Assembly (NCBI GenBank): GCA_023212695.1
Contig: JALCCG010000035.1
Location: forward strand, 51,512 to 115,511
Length of the DNA stretch: 64,000 bases
Source of the DNA: Sporisorium sorghi
Lineage: Eukaryota; Basidiomycota; Ustilaginomycetes; Ustilaginales; Ustilaginaceae
Direction: 5' to 3'
Part shown: positions 51,581 to 61,891 of the stretch, one piece after another
How positions within the stretch are numbered: the stretch's first letter is position 1
Layout: each line of letters begins with the position of its first letter
Notes under the pieces: generated by a model
What the model saw: only the letters and a program-made list of their open reading frames with translations
Told to the model about the DNA's origin: nothing
The model's database searches: none
Made by a program: the position numbers and the translations under genes

Positions 51581-52691
51581 TTATGCCTTGTGGCGCTGGT
51601 ATTGGGCGACAAGCATGGCGTGGTCGCGCTCGTACGGTTCGAGCGTGAGCTGCTCTCTGGGCTTGAACTTCATTCCTTTCAACTTGTTGACCTCGGCGGC
51701 GAAGACGGCCTCGGCGGGTGCTGTCGAGTCGATGCAGCTGGCCTTGATCGAGATGAGTGCGTGTCCCTCGTTCTTGAGGAACGACTCGGCGTTGTGCGCC
51801 ACGATACGAGCCTGATCGGGTTGCGCCACGTCGGCAAAGATGACGTCGACGGTGCCGACGAGCATGCGGTACTTGTGCGGGTGGCGGGCGTCCTCGACGA
51901 TGGGGATGACGTTGGTGCGCTTCTTGGCCATGTTGATCAGGTCACGGCCCGAACGGTGCGAGAACTCGACGGCGTAGACGATGCCTTCCGGGCCGACCAG
52001 GTCGGCGACGTGCGAGACCGACGTTCCGCTGGCCGCACCGAGGTAGAGCACCTTCTTGCCCGGAGCGATGTGGATGTTGTCCAGCCCTCCAAGCACACCG
52101 GCGGCGAGCTTGGAGCGGAAAGGGTTCCAGACGCGGTACTCGGTCTTGGCGGTGGTGCCGTCAGCGCCAGCACCGGGCGTCTCGACCGAGATGCGCTTCT
52201 CGCCGTAGACCGACTCGCCGGGAGCGATGTTCTTGGTAACGAGGAGCATCTCCTTGCCCTCGGCGACAAAGATACCGGGGTGTCGGTGAGGCTTGACAAT
52301 GACGTTGGAACCGCCCCTGGCACCGGGCTTTCCTCCACCACGAGCACCGCCGCGGCCACCTCGACCACCGGGAGCACCGCGACCACGTCCACCAGGGCCA
52401 CCACGGCCGCGTCCACCGGGGGCACCTCGTCCGCCAGGAGCACCTCGTCCGCCACCGAAGCCACCACGGCCACCAGCTCCACCGCCGCGACCACCACCGA
52501 AACCGCCGCGTCCACCACCGGCACCACCACCACGTCCGCCGCCGAAACCGCCACGTCCACCGCCACGGGCACCGCCGCCACGACCTCCGCGATCACCTAT
52601 TGTGTCAGAGCGAAAAAAGGGTCAGTTCATCGAGATTCGCTGACAAACTTGTGGCAGCACTGACGCTATGTAGACACTTACCGAAAGCCAT
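51581..52691 (-). CDS. NOP1: Fibrillarin, rRNA 2'-O-methyltransferase
   Basis: This is the catalytic subunit of box C/D snoRNPs in the nucleolus. Two exons, 52691-52682 (MAFG) and 52596-51581, give 341 residues; the 85-base intron is GTAAGT ... AATAG and starts after only ten coding bases. An N-terminal Gly-Arg-rich domain (about residues 4-95) consists of [11 protein letters not shown] and GGRGAPGG units. The methyltransferase domain follows: [31 protein letters not shown], the SAM-binding [20 protein letters not shown] and [17 protein letters not shown]. It closes with [13 protein letters not shown] and [19 protein letters not shown]. All match fibrillarin closely. Confidence 0.97.
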
Positions 52692-52886
52692 GTTAAAGAA
52701 TGTGAGTCGTTGTGGTTGTCAGTCTATTGCAGACCAGGTTGAAGTGCGCGTCGAAACAGGAAAAGGAAAAGATTGCCTCCGAAGACAAGGGCTGCTTGAT
52801 CGTTGAGCTTCTTCGAGATTGTGACGACCGAAAGCAAGGTGAATCCCGAAAGATGATGGTGGAGAAGGAGAGGATGGTGAGAAGAG

Positions 52887-52960
52887 ATGTTGAGCACGAG
52901 CAGCATCCCCCATCTGAAAAATTGGCTCGCAGAAATTCCTGTTCAGAGCGGCGTGCAATT

Positions 52961-53031
<71 letters not shown>

Positions 53032-53174
53032 CTCTACTAAGAAAATAAAAAAAGTTTATCTCTATTTGTTTAAAAAAAAATTTTAAAATATTAGANNNNN
53101 NNNNNATGTTGAGCACGAGAAGAATCCCACATCTAAAAAATTGGTCCGAAGAATTTCTTTTTCAGGGGGGGGTG

Positions 53175-53224
<50 letters not shown>
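52887..53224. repeat. Duplicated flanks of the assembly gap
   Basis: The stretch starting ATGTTGAGCACGAG occurs at 52887-52964 before a long T run (about 52965-53031), and again at 53106-53177 before another T run (about 53178-53224). The second copy has scattered substitutions and longer homopolymers (GGGGGGGG, CTTTTTCAG), the pattern of a low-quality read end. The AT-rich stretch just left of the Ns looks equally degraded. Confidence 0.85.
53096..53105. other. Assembly gap (10 N)
   Basis: A fixed-size run of ten undetermined bases between two overlapping contig ends. Confidence 1.
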
Positions 53225-53225
<1 letters not shown>

Positions 53226-53718
53226 GCTTTTCTTCTTCTTTGCCATCCAAGCAAGCAAGCAAGTCAAAGAGGCTCAGCTCAGTTGAATGAAAAAATTCTC
53301 GGATTTCGAAACTTTTTTTTTTCTTCTCGTGCGTCTTGCTGGCTTGAGCCAAAGGATCACACTGCCGTCTGCTGCCACGATCACGATTTTCCAGCTCTGG
53401 AGCAGTCTCGAGCTTCGGCTCCGTGGAGATGAAATCGGCTTTGGACGTTGCTGCTAATCGGCGATTGCTTCGCGCGACGCGTGACGCTCGTGGCTTCAGC
53501 TAACCAAAAAAGTGTCAGAACCAACACTGACGGCAAAGGATCACATGCAATCTCCTCCATCTTTACCGTCATCACTATCGCCTACGACCATCCACCGCGC
53601 TCAGCATTCATCGGAAACACACAGCTCCGTATCCACGAAAGGAAGCGGCTCTTATCAGTATCCTTCTCGGACTGGATCGACACTCAACTGGACCCTTGCG
53701 ACGGCAGCATAGCCCAAC

Positions 53719-55257
53719 ATGCCCCGAGAACTCATCACCCTCCAAGCCGGTCAGTGCGGAAACCAAATCGGATCGCACTTTTGGGAGCACCTCTGTCGCG
53801 AGCATGGAATCGCAAAGGATGGTACACTGGAAGAGTACGCTGCCGAGGAGCAGGGCGGCGACCGCAAAGATGTCTTCTTCTACCAGGCAGACGACGAGCA
53901 TTACATTCCAAGAGCTATCCTGGTCGATCTCGAGCCACGAGTAAGTGACGCGAACGCGCTCCGAGCATGACTGGGATGATAGATCATTCTGGCTGACAAT
54001 GGTTCCTTGGTGCGCATCTAGGTTATCAACAATATCCTCTCGGGTCCATACAAGAACCTGTACAATCCAGAAAACATCTACAGCAGCAAGACAGGAGGCG
54101 GTGCCGGTAACAACTGGGCACAAGGCTACGCTGCAGGTGAGAAGATTGCCGACGAACTCATTGAAATGGTCGATCGAGAAGCAGACGGAAGCGACAGTCT
54201 CGAGGTAAGCTTTTCGGCGCATTTATACTTTCCAAAATGTCTCTCGGCAGCTGTCAGACGCTCAAAAACAAAACCTCTTGCTCTTGTCTCAATACAGGGC
54301 TTCATGCTGATGCACTCGATTGCAGGTGGCACCGGCTCCGGTCTCGGCTCGTTCCTCCTCGAACGCCTCAACGACGCCTATCCCAAAAAGCTCATCCAAA
54401 CCTACAGCGTTTTCCCCAATTCGGAAGAGACGTCCGATGTCGTCGTGCAGCCGTATAACTCGCTCCTCTCGATGAAGCGTCTCACCAACAATGCCGACAG
54501 CGTCATCGTACTCGACAATGCGGCCCTCAGCAGGATTGCAGCCGACCGACTCCACCTCCAGAACCCAAGCTACAGCCAGACCAACCAGCTCGTCGCTACC
54601 GTCATGGGCGCATCCACCACCACGCTGCGATTCCCCGGGTACATGAACAACGATCTGGTCGGCATGGTCGCGTCGCTGATCCCCACGCCACGCGCACACT
54701 TCCTCATGACGTCGTACACGCCATTCACCTCGGACAACGTCGAGCGAGGCAAGGCTACCATGAAGACCACCGTGCTCGATGTGATGCGTCGTCTGCTGCA
54801 ACCCAAAAACCGCATGGTCAGCACGCTCGGCGCCTCCAAGTCCAGCTGCTACATCTCCATCCTCAACATCATCCAGGGCGAAGTCGATCCACGCGACGTG
54901 CACAAGTCGCTGCTGCGCATCCGCGAGCGTCATCTCGCCAGTTTTATTCCATGGGGTCCCGCCTCGATCCAGGTGGCGCTGTCGAAGCGCAGTCCGTACG
55001 TGCCCAGCTCGCATCGCGTCAGCGGCCTCATGCTCGCCAACCACACGGGCATCGCCAGCTTGTTCAGGAGGATGGTGGACCAGTACGACCGCTTGAGGAA
55101 GAGAAGCGCCTTTCTCGAGATGTACAAGCGAGAGCCCATGTTTGCCAACGACCTGTCCGAGTTCGACGAGGCAAGAGAGACGGTCGCCGAACTCATGGCC
55201 GAGTACAAGGCCGCCGAGAGTCCGGACTACATCACGGGGCAGCCAGATGACCTTTGA
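53719..55257 (+). CDS. TUB4: Gamma-tubulin
   Basis: This nucleates microtubules at the spindle pole body. Three exons, 53719-53940, 54022-54204 and 54298-55257, give 454 residues; all introns are phase 0 (81 and 93 bases). The start is [22 protein letters not shown]. Exon 2 carries the family signature [16 protein letters not shown] and ends at the gamma-tubulin [11 protein letters not shown]. Exon 3 continues [20 protein letters not shown] (the GTP-binding loop), then [48 protein letters not shown], and MTSYTPF. The 93-base second intron has no in-frame stop, so automatic gene calling could retain it. Splicing gives a length and sequence matching other gamma-tubulins. Confidence 0.97.
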
Positions 55258-55861
55258 TCGTCGGCTCTGCGCGAGGCCTCCCTACATACCCCTCATCCTG
55301 CGCGTGCGAGCTTCTCCAAAGACGACGCATGCCTCAGCAGGATCTTTATTGGCCTCAACGACGCTGCTTGCACGATCCCAACTTGTCGTGTGAGTCGACT
55401 GGTGCTGCATGCCTGAACATGGCCCTCCTGTTTCTGTCACCGTACTCTTTTCTGTTTGTATTTGTAACATGCCTCCTACCTATATCTTCACTCTCACCGC
55501 TACGAAAAGAATGAGAGTCCCTTCTCGTATGGCTGCCACTGCCCTTGGAATGGTGGCTTTGGAGAGCTCGTACGCGGCGCCTCTGAGAAATTTCGTTTTG
55601 TGCTTCTTCTCGAGTGAAGAAGGCCGAATTCCGAGCTGCATCCGCGCGTTCATGTTTCTCAACACTTTCCTCATCCTCTCCATCTCACAGCTCTCTCCAC
55701 ATACAATCCTTCCATCGCAGCTCGCTCATCGCACGGCCATCCGCAGCCTTGCAGACTTCAGTTTCGACCAAGCTTGCGCTACATCATCGCTTCAGACGGT
55801 CGTGCTTTAAGCAAAAAGCCCAACGCCTGTTCTCCGTATCGAGGTGGACTAAACACTCACA
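55258..55861. other. Intergenic, TUB4 3' side and TAF6 promoter
   Basis: No gene is seen in 604 bases. The last 150 bases are CT-rich with no clear TATA box. Confidence 0.6.
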
Positions 55862-57979
55862 ATGGCCCCCGCTGCCAAAGGCGGTTCCAACGCTGCAGGC
55901 GGCAGCTCGAATTCCAACAATGCAGCTTCCCTCGGCATCGGCCTATCATCATCTTCAGCTGGAGGCGCAGGAGGCGGTATTGGCCTTGGATCGCTGGCGG
56001 GCGTGCCAGCTTCCGTCTATCCCACCGACACCATCCGCGATGTGGCCCAGTCCGTGGGCATCCGCGGGATCAAGGAGAGCGTCGCTGCTGCGCTCGCAGC
56101 CGACGTCGAGTATCGCATTCGCGAGATTGTCCAGGATGCGACCAAGTACATGAGGCATTCCAAGCGCGATCAGCTCAAGACCACCGACATTGATGCCGCC
56201 CTGCGCGCTCGCAACATCGAGCCCATCTACGGCTTCCTTCCTTCGTCGTCGGGGCGATCCGGCGGCGCCAATCCGTCGAAGTACACGTCAGGTCCCACTT
56301 TTCGACGCGTCCGGACAGCGTCCGGCGTGCCGCTGCACTATGTCGAGGACGAGGAGATTGACTTTGACAAGATCTTGGAGGCAGGGCCCAAGATTGGCAT
56401 CGGACGCGGAGTCGGGTGGGGTGCGCACTGGCTAGCCATCGAGGGTGTGCAGCCTGCTGTACCCCAAAACCCGTCTCCGATTGCGATTGCAGAGGCGAAA
56501 GGCGCTTCTGGGTTCATGGGTCCCACTTCGACACAACCGGCTGCCGCTGCACCCGCAGCCAAAGCTGTCACCGCGGCTGGCGACGACACACAGGCGATTG
56601 CCAAGCCGCTCGTCAAGCACATTCTGTCGCGAGAGCTTCAACTCTACTACAAGAGGCTCACAAAGGCGATCGTCAGTCCACCGCCGGAAGCGGATGAAGA
56701 TCTCGATGACGAGATCGAAGAGCCAACTCCCACCATTACACCTTCGACCTTCAGCAGCACAGTACAAGATCAGGACGACGCCATGGATCTCAGTGGCTCG
56801 CCCAAGGACCAGATCGTCACGCCACCGAGGCCGACCGTCAGCCTTGCCAAGCCGCTCAAGGCATTCGCGCAGAAAGGATCAGGCAACCACGTGCGAGATG
56901 CGGCGCTGGCGAGTCTTCGTGGAGACCCTGGTCTGCATCAGCTGGTGCCGTATCTCATCCAGTTCGTCGGTAGCAAGGTCATCGAGATACTGCGCTCACC
57001 GTCGCAAGATGATACCCTAGTCGGACCCAATGACTCGTCGACAGCGACGGCAGTGCGCGAAAGTCGACAGATCAGCGCCGCAGACAACCACATGCTCAGC
57101 GTGCTGCTCAGCACGATCCACGCCATCCTGATGAACTCACGCGTCTTTATCGAGCCGTACCTGCACCAGACGATGCCGTCGATCCTCTCGATCCTGCTCA
57201 CGTCGTCGTTGGCGGAGCCGGAGCTGCTTCGCCAGCTGCAGGGTGGCGACGATGTCCACACGCCGCTGGTGACGGCGGGACCGTCGTCGTATTCGCTGCG
57301 CGCCCATGCGTCGGCGCTGCTCACGCACGTCGTCGACACGTATGGCGCGTCGTATCCGACGCTCAAGCCGCGTGTGGTGGCGACGCTGCTCAAGGCGCTC
57401 ATGACGGGCGTGGTGCCGGGCAGCAGCGACCAGGAAGCTGCTGCGCGAGAGCCGCGTGCGAGCCCGGGGACCAAGCTCGGTGCGCTCATGGCGCTGCGCC
57501 GTCTGGGCAAGGCGAGCTTCCGCACGCTGCTCTCGCACTCTGCGCAGCTCAACGCCAAGCTCGGCGACAGCTCGGAGCCGTCGACGGACTCGGCGACTTG
57601 GTCGGCAGCATCGCCGCTGCGTCTAGTGGGCGAATGGATGCAGTCTTGGGAGTCGGGCTCATTGCACACCGGTGAGCAGCAGCAGCGAGCGGTCGAGCTT
57701 CGCAAGCTGCAGATGAAACCCATCATCAATGAAGTCGCTGGCGCACTGCATGCGCTGCTCCCACCGTTTGTGGCGCCCGATGCACAACTCTCGGGGACGC
57801 CCGAGGAGCGCGATGCGACGCTGACGTCGACGTACGGCGAGTACTGGATGCAAAAGGTGATTCGGGTGGATGGCAGAGCGAGGATTGCTCTCGAGACGGA
57901 GCTGGGTATGCGTAGCAGCAGCAGCAACAGCAGCAATGGAGCGTCAAAAGCGGTCGAGGCGAAGCGCGAGCAGTCGTGA
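55862..57979 (+). CDS. TAF6: TFIID subunit TAF6
   Basis: This is a subunit of the general transcription factor TFIID and of SAGA. The single exon encodes 705 residues. A Gly/Ser-rich leader of 50 residues precedes the histone-fold domain (about 52-120: SVYPTDTIRDVAQSVGIRG ... VEYRIREIVQDATKYMRHSK, DIDAALRARNIEPIYGF). Next comes the conserved YVEDEEIDFDKILEAGPKI. After an acidic linker (PPPEADEDLDDEIEEPTP) the C-terminal HEAT-like domain begins (LASLRGDPGLHQLVPYLIQF). It continues with HAILMNSRVFIEPYLHQTMPSI and ASYPTLKPRVVATLLKALM. The tail is a poly-Ser/Asn stretch made by AGC repeats. Domain order is that of yeast Taf6 (516 aa). Confidence 0.96.
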   Translation: MAPAAKGGSNAAGGSSNSNNAASLGIGLSSSSAGGAGGGIGLGSLAGVPASVYPTDTIRDVAQSVGIRGIKESVAAALAADVEYRIREIVQDATKYMRHSKRDQLKTTDIDAALRARNIEPIYGFLPSSSGRSGGANPSKYTSGPTFRRVRTASGVPLHYVEDEEIDFDKILEAGPKIGIGRGVGWGAHWLAIEGVQPAVPQNPSPIAIAEAKGASGFMGPTSTQPAAAAPAAKAVTAAGDDTQAIAKPLVKHILSRELQLYYKRLTKAIVSPPPEADEDLDDEIEEPTPTITPSTFSSTVQDQDDAMDLSGSPKDQIVTPPRPTVSLAKPLKAFAQKGSGNHVRDAALASLRGDPGLHQLVPYLIQFVGSKVIEILRSPSQDDTLVGPNDSSTATAVRESRQISAADNHMLSVLLSTIHAILMNSRVFIEPYLHQTMPSILSILLTSSLAEPELLRQLQGGDDVHTPLVTAGPSSYSLRAHASALLTHVVDTYGASYPTLKPRVVATLLKALMTGVVPGSSDQEAAAREPRASPGTKLGALMALRRLGKASFRTLLSHSAQLNAKLGDSSEPSTDSATWSAASPLRLVGEWMQSWESGSLHTGEQQQRAVELRKLQMKPIINEVAGALHALLPPFVAPDAQLSGTPEERDATLTSTYGEYWMQKVIRVDGRARIALETELGMRSSSSNSSNGASKAVEAKREQS

Positions 57980-58464
57980 ACGAGAAGCTGCGGCTGCACG
58001 TCTCTGTTCATTCGATTCGATCGCTGTACAGTAAATTTAAATTTATAATACTTGTATCACATTGACTCTGCCCTCTCCCTTTGAAGTCACACCCACTCGC
58101 CCACTCACCCACACGCACACGCACACTGGAGGAAGAGAGCATGCCTCTCTTCATTACGAACGAACGAACGAACGCACCGGCTGAGATGGATGCCGGGGCG
58201 AGAGGCTGTGAATTCGCCCCACGCTCGTGCAGGCGTGGGAGCAGCTGGACAAAGGGGCCACCACACAAAGTGAAACTGTGACTCAGCCTCTGTCTGCCTG
58301 CGGGCGTGTGCGAGTGTGGCCCGCGCGCACACAGTCAGCCCGCAAAACTTTTTTTTTTTCTCTCTCCTCTAGACTGCTCCTGTGCCTCTTGCGCGCGCGC
58401 GAGTCCCTTTTGTGAGGCACAGCTGCAACAAGGGATAAATAGCAGCCTCCTCACCCGCATCCGC
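57980..58464. other. Intergenic with promoter-like elements
   Basis: No gene is seen. It carries TACAGTAAATTTA at 58027-58039 near the TAF6 stop, GAACGAACGAACGAACG near 58160 and an ATAAATA box at 58435-58441 followed by a pyrimidine-rich start-site-like stretch. Confidence 0.5.
58435..58441 (+). promoter_or_regulatory. TATA-like box before the structured RNA candidate
   Basis: ATAAATA within GGGATAAATAGC, about 30 bases before a CT-rich stretch that could hold the transcription start. No coding frame of quality follows. Confidence 0.4.
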
Positions 58465-59300
58465 CTTTCCTCCCTTCTTCCATCCCTCTCGGTGTATCCC
58501 TCACGTTTTTACAGGTACTTGGGGCTCGCTGAGGAGCCGCCATCTCGAGGTGAGGGGGGTCCGGCCCACCATGGATGTTGGTCTGGGTCGTCAGCTTTTG
58601 GGGCGGGGGCCCGCAGTTCCCCTGCCAGTGTAACTCCCCTTCGCTATGGGGCAGAGTTGGCGCTCGACGGTTCCGCAACACCGGAGTGCACAAGGTTTTT
58701 TTTTTCGACGTTTCACCTGAATGTGGGCGTCGGATGGTATCGACGTGGTTGGCATCAGGGCCGCCACAGAGATTTGGTTCCCCTCGTGGGTCGGACGCGC
58801 TGGGGGACAGCGAACTGGCGTCTTCTTCGAACAGGAGGCGCCATGACATGCCGCGGTCCAAGACCGTGGTAGAGATTCTTCGCCCTTGTGGGGCGTAGAA
58901 AGGACGTGGTGTCGACCACGTTCCTATTTCGGAGACGCACTTAGTGCGTCTCGGCGTTTTCAACAGCCCCGACTTAGTCGTGGGTGAGGCGACGATTCCC
59001 CCCAACCGCAAGTACTGCTCATCATCATCAAGGTTCCCTCTCGGTTTCATCTTCTCACGATCGTTCTTCGTTGGATCAAGGCAAGCTGGGTCGGTCACGA
59101 TGCGCGGGTGCGTCCGGCTCGGTTCGCGAATCTGGTCTGGTACGAACGGGCGAATGCCCCTCATACGAAGGTGTTTTACTGTTGGTTTGCTTGGATGGAG
59201 GTGGGTCTCTTGCAGCAGGTACCTCCTACTTGACAGGGACGAATCCTGTTTTTGAGAAAGCGCCGCTGTTGTCCTCCGCGCCCGTCTTCACAGACGAGAG
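58465..59300 (+). ncRNA. Candidate long structured non-coding RNA
   Basis: No frame on either strand looks coding, yet the plus strand is packed with local stem-loops. Seen by eye: GGCTC/GAGCC (58523-58538); a bulged stem GGCCCA/TGGGTC (about 58563-58590); CGCTG/CAGCG (58798-58812); TGGCGTCTTC/GGAGGCGCCA (58816-58843); CCGCGGTC/GACCGTGG with loop CAA (58851-58869); CGCCC/GGGCG (58881-58895); GGACGTGGT/ACCACGTTC with loop GTCG (58902-58923); GAGACGCAC/GTGCGTCTC with loop TTA (58932-58952); CCCCGAC/GTCGTGGG (58967-58984). Then GGGC/GCCC (59148-59159), GGAGGT/ACCTCC (59197-59226) and ACAGG/CCTGT (59233-59249). A T-run at about 58696-58705 would stop RNA polymerase III, so polymerase II is more likely. 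I could not match it to RNase P, MRP, SRP, U-snRNA or telomerase RNA. Boundaries are guesses. Confidence 0.4.
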
Positions 59301-59601
59301 GCAGTGGCATCCTTTCTCGTCGTTGCCGAATGTCATGCAAGTCAAAACTTCTTTTGAATGTGTGTGCGTGTCTGAATCAGGGCAGCGTTGGGTCAGTGTC
59401 GTCTTTTGAGGCCATCGGCACCGTAAGAGGGAGGTCGAACGTTGGAGCTGGCCGTCTCAACGTTGCTCAATCTGGCTCGTCATGCTCTTGTGTCTTGAGA
59501 TTCGTGCACGCCAAACAAGACACTGGTCGACGGATGCGTGATCGTGTTGCCACGAAATGGATGGTATTGTACAAAGGCGGTGTCGGCAGTATTGTAGACG
59601 A

Positions 59602-60358
59602 TCAGCGATTAGCTTGCGATGCGGCCTCTGTGAGCGTGGAGCAGATGGAAGACGGAGCAACGTTAGTACTCGCACTCGTGCCATTCTCTCATGGGGGAAG
59701 TGGGGGGTAAGACACGCACCTGTCCGCGTCGCATCCTCGAGCAGCTGTGTGTCGACGGCAGCGGCGGGGATGTGAACGTAGCGCACCACTGAGCCGCGGA
59801 TGAAGGCCGACTTGACGGCCATCTGTGCGAGATGGTACAGAGAGGAGGAGAAGTTAGAGTCGGGTGGATCGGTGACAGATTGGTTTGGCGGCGGCGTCGG
59901 CGGAGGCTTACCATGTGCGGATGCTGAGCGGCATCGAGCACGCGGATGTTGTCGATCTTAAAGTTGAGGAACCTGGTGTGCGATCGAGCGATGGAGCAAT
60001 ACGGATGCGGGCAAAGGCGTCGACAGTGTGTGGATGGCAGGTCGAGGTTCGTGAATGAACATGTTCGTTGTTGAGAGGTGGGGTACGAGAGGTAATCAGC
60101 AGCGACGCTCGACGGGGGCAGCGGTTGGAATGACAATGAGCGTCTACTCACTGGTCAACGCTCTTGAGCGTGCCCTGGATGGCCAGATCGTTCTTGAGCT
60201 CGATGGTCACCTGTTGGCCCGTGAGCGTCTTGAATGCCGAAAAGATGAGCTGCGCGTGGTTGAGTTGGCAAGGGTGTAAACAGTGTCAATCGCTTGTTGT
60301 TGTCGTCGTCGTTGTCGTCGTCGTCGTTCTGCTTTTCCTGCTGTCTGGTACCTACCAT
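59602..60358 (-). CDS. LSM2: U6 snRNA-associated Sm-like protein LSm2
   Basis: This is a subunit of the Lsm2-8 ring on U6 snRNA and the Lsm1-7 ring in mRNA decay. Five exons give 96 residues: 60358-60356 (the ATG only), 60249-60152, 59972-59912, 59822-59720 and 59627-59602. The protein reads M-LIFSAFKTLTGQQVTIELK (Sm1), DQFLNFKIDNIRV, then SAFIRGSVVRYVHIPAAAVD (Sm2) and ends LLEDATRTEAASQANR. Length and both Sm motifs match Lsm2 (95 aa). The last intron holds the branch site TACTAAC. The initiator exon of just three coding bases means the coding sequence cannot be found by open-frame scanning. The gene is divergent from WRS1, 210 bases apart. Confidence 0.95.
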
Positions 60359-60568
60359 CTTGACAATGTTGCACGAATCTCGAGAGTCGGTTGTGTGATG
60401 GCAAAGGAATGATGCGGAGAAGGACGAGGTGGTGTAAACGTTGCTCCTCCTTCAAGACACTGACTCACGTGACGTGTGATTTTCTTGCAATGAGCGCAGT
60501 GCAGTGCAAAGACCCTTTTCTTCTCATTGACCGCTCACCATCCACCCACCACCATTCACACCTTGACG

Positions 60569-61891
60569 ATGAGCACCGACCACATCACGCAGGGCGTGGC
60601 CAACGCCTCGCTCGAAGCCTCCGTCGCTGCTGCCACCGAGCAGAAAGTCACGCCCTGGGACGTCGAGGGTGCCACTGTCGACGGCCAGCAAGTGGCTATC
60701 GACTACGACAAGCTCGTCAAAGAGTTCGGCACGCGCAAGATCGACGCACAACTGCTCGAGCGCTTTGAGCGTCTGACGGGCTGGAAGCCGCATCCTTTGC
60801 TGCGACGCGGCAGCTTCTTCTCGCACCGCGAGCTCGACAAGATCTTGGATCGGTACGAGCAGGGCAAGCCCTTCTACCTGTATACGGGGCGCGGACCGAG
60901 TTCGGATTCGATGCACTTGGGCCACTTGATTCCGTTCCTGTTCACCAAATGGCTGCAGGATGTTTTCGATTGTCCGTTGGTCATCCAGCTGACCGACGAT
61001 GAGAAGTTCCTCTTCAAGCCGGCGCTCAAGATCGAGCAGGTCAAGGACTTTGCGTTCAAGAATGCGCGCGACATCATCGCCTGTGGCTTCAAGCTCGAAA
61101 AGACGTTCATCTTTAGCAACCTCGACTACGTCGGTGGCGCGTTCTACGCCAACATCGTGCGCATCTCGCGCATGATCACCATCAACCAGTCCAAGGGCAC
61201 GTTCGGGTTCACGGACAGCGACAGCGTCGGCAAGGCGCACTTTGTCTCGGTTCAAGCGGCACCGTCATTTTCGAATTCGTTCCCGCAGATCTTTGGCGAG
61301 AAGCACGACATCCCCTGTCTGATTCCGTGTGCGATTGACCAGGACCCGTACTTCCGCCAGACGCGCGACGTGGCATCGCGGCTCAAGTACCCCAAGCCGT
61401 GCCTGATCCACAGCAAGTTCTTCCCCGCTCTGCAGGGCAGCCAGACGAAAATGTCGGCATCCAACGAGAACTCGAGCATTTTCATGCACGATACGCCCAA
61501 CCAGATCAAGAACAAGGTCAACAAGCATGCCTTCTCGGGCGGACAGGAGACAGCCGAGGAGCAGCGCAGACTCGGAGGCAACCCGGACGTCGACGTCGCC
61601 TTCCAGTACCTTACGTTCTTTTTGGATGACGATGACGAGATCGAGCAGATCGCCAAGGATTACCGCTCCGGTGCGCTGTTAACGGGAGAGCTCAAGAAGA
61701 AGTGCATCACCGTGCTCCAGAAGGTGGTCAGCAACTTCCAGGAGAAAAAGGCCCAGGTCACGGACGAGCTGGTCAAAGAGTTCATGAACAAGGACAGGAA
61801 GATCGACGCCGCTATGCCGCCAGCAGGGTCGACTGCCAAGTCGCAGCACGAGCTGGCCAAGGATACCGTCGTGGCTTCGACGGCTGCGTAG
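60569..61891 (+). CDS. WRS1: Tryptophanyl-tRNA synthetase, cytosolic
   Basis: This class I synthetase charges cytosolic tRNA-Trp. The single exon encodes 440 residues from ATG 60569 ([14 protein letters not shown]); the open frame extends upstream without an ATG. The eukaryotic N-terminal part ([21 protein letters not shown]) leads to the HIGH-like [15 protein letters not shown] and the [12 protein letters not shown] block. Then come [13 protein letters not shown] and [20 protein letters not shown]. The KMSKS-like sequence is KMSAS (about 293-297, in [16 protein letters not shown]), as in eukaryotic TrpRS. Length matches yeast Wrs1 (432 aa). It is divergent from LSM2 and has a short leader. 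Confidence 0.97.
   Translation: MSTDHITQGVANASLEASVAAATEQKVTPWDVEGATVDGQQVAIDYDKLVKEFGTRKIDAQLLERFERLTGWKPHPLLRRGSFFSHRELDKILDRYEQGKPFYLYTGRGPSSDSMHLGHLIPFLFTKWLQDVFDCPLVIQLTDDEKFLFKPALKIEQVKDFAFKNARDIIACGFKLEKTFIFSNLDYVGGAFYANIVRISRMITINQSKGTFGFTDSDSVGKAHFVSVQAAPSFSNSFPQIFGEKHDIPCLIPCAIDQDPYFRQTRDVASRLKYPKPCLIHSKFFPALQGSQTKMSASNENSSIFMHDTPNQIKNKVNKHAFSGGQETAEEQRRLGGNPDVDVAFQYLTFFLDDDDEIEQIAKDYRSGALLTGELKKKCITVLQKVVSNFQEKKAQVTDELVKEFMNKDRKIDAAMPPAGSTAKSQHELAKDTVVASTAA

Larger units (their letters stand above)
52692..53718. other. Divergent spacer of NOP1 and TUB4 with an assembly gap
   Basis: No gene is seen. The real spacer is probably about 850 bases: a 10-N gap and a poorly read second copy of one stretch inflate it. 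Pyrimidine-rich leaders precede each gene. Confidence 0.6.

Noticed and set aside
54205..54297. Reading TUB4 exon 2 straight into exon 3 without splicing
   Set aside because: It would insert 31 unrelated residues between DSLE and [11 protein letters not shown], where other gamma-tubulins are contiguous, and GTAAGC and ACAG splice sites are present.
58451..59164. 237-codon open frame on the minus strand
   Set aside because: It has no motif or coherent composition and overlaps the hairpin-rich stretch; GC-rich DNA gives such frames by chance.
58465..59300. Telomerase RNA, RNase P/MRP RNA, SRP RNA or U-snRNA
   Set aside because: I found no TTAGGG-type template, no P4 core pair, no SRP S-domain loop, and no U1, U2, U4, U5 or U6 signature; a T-run would end a polymerase III transcript.
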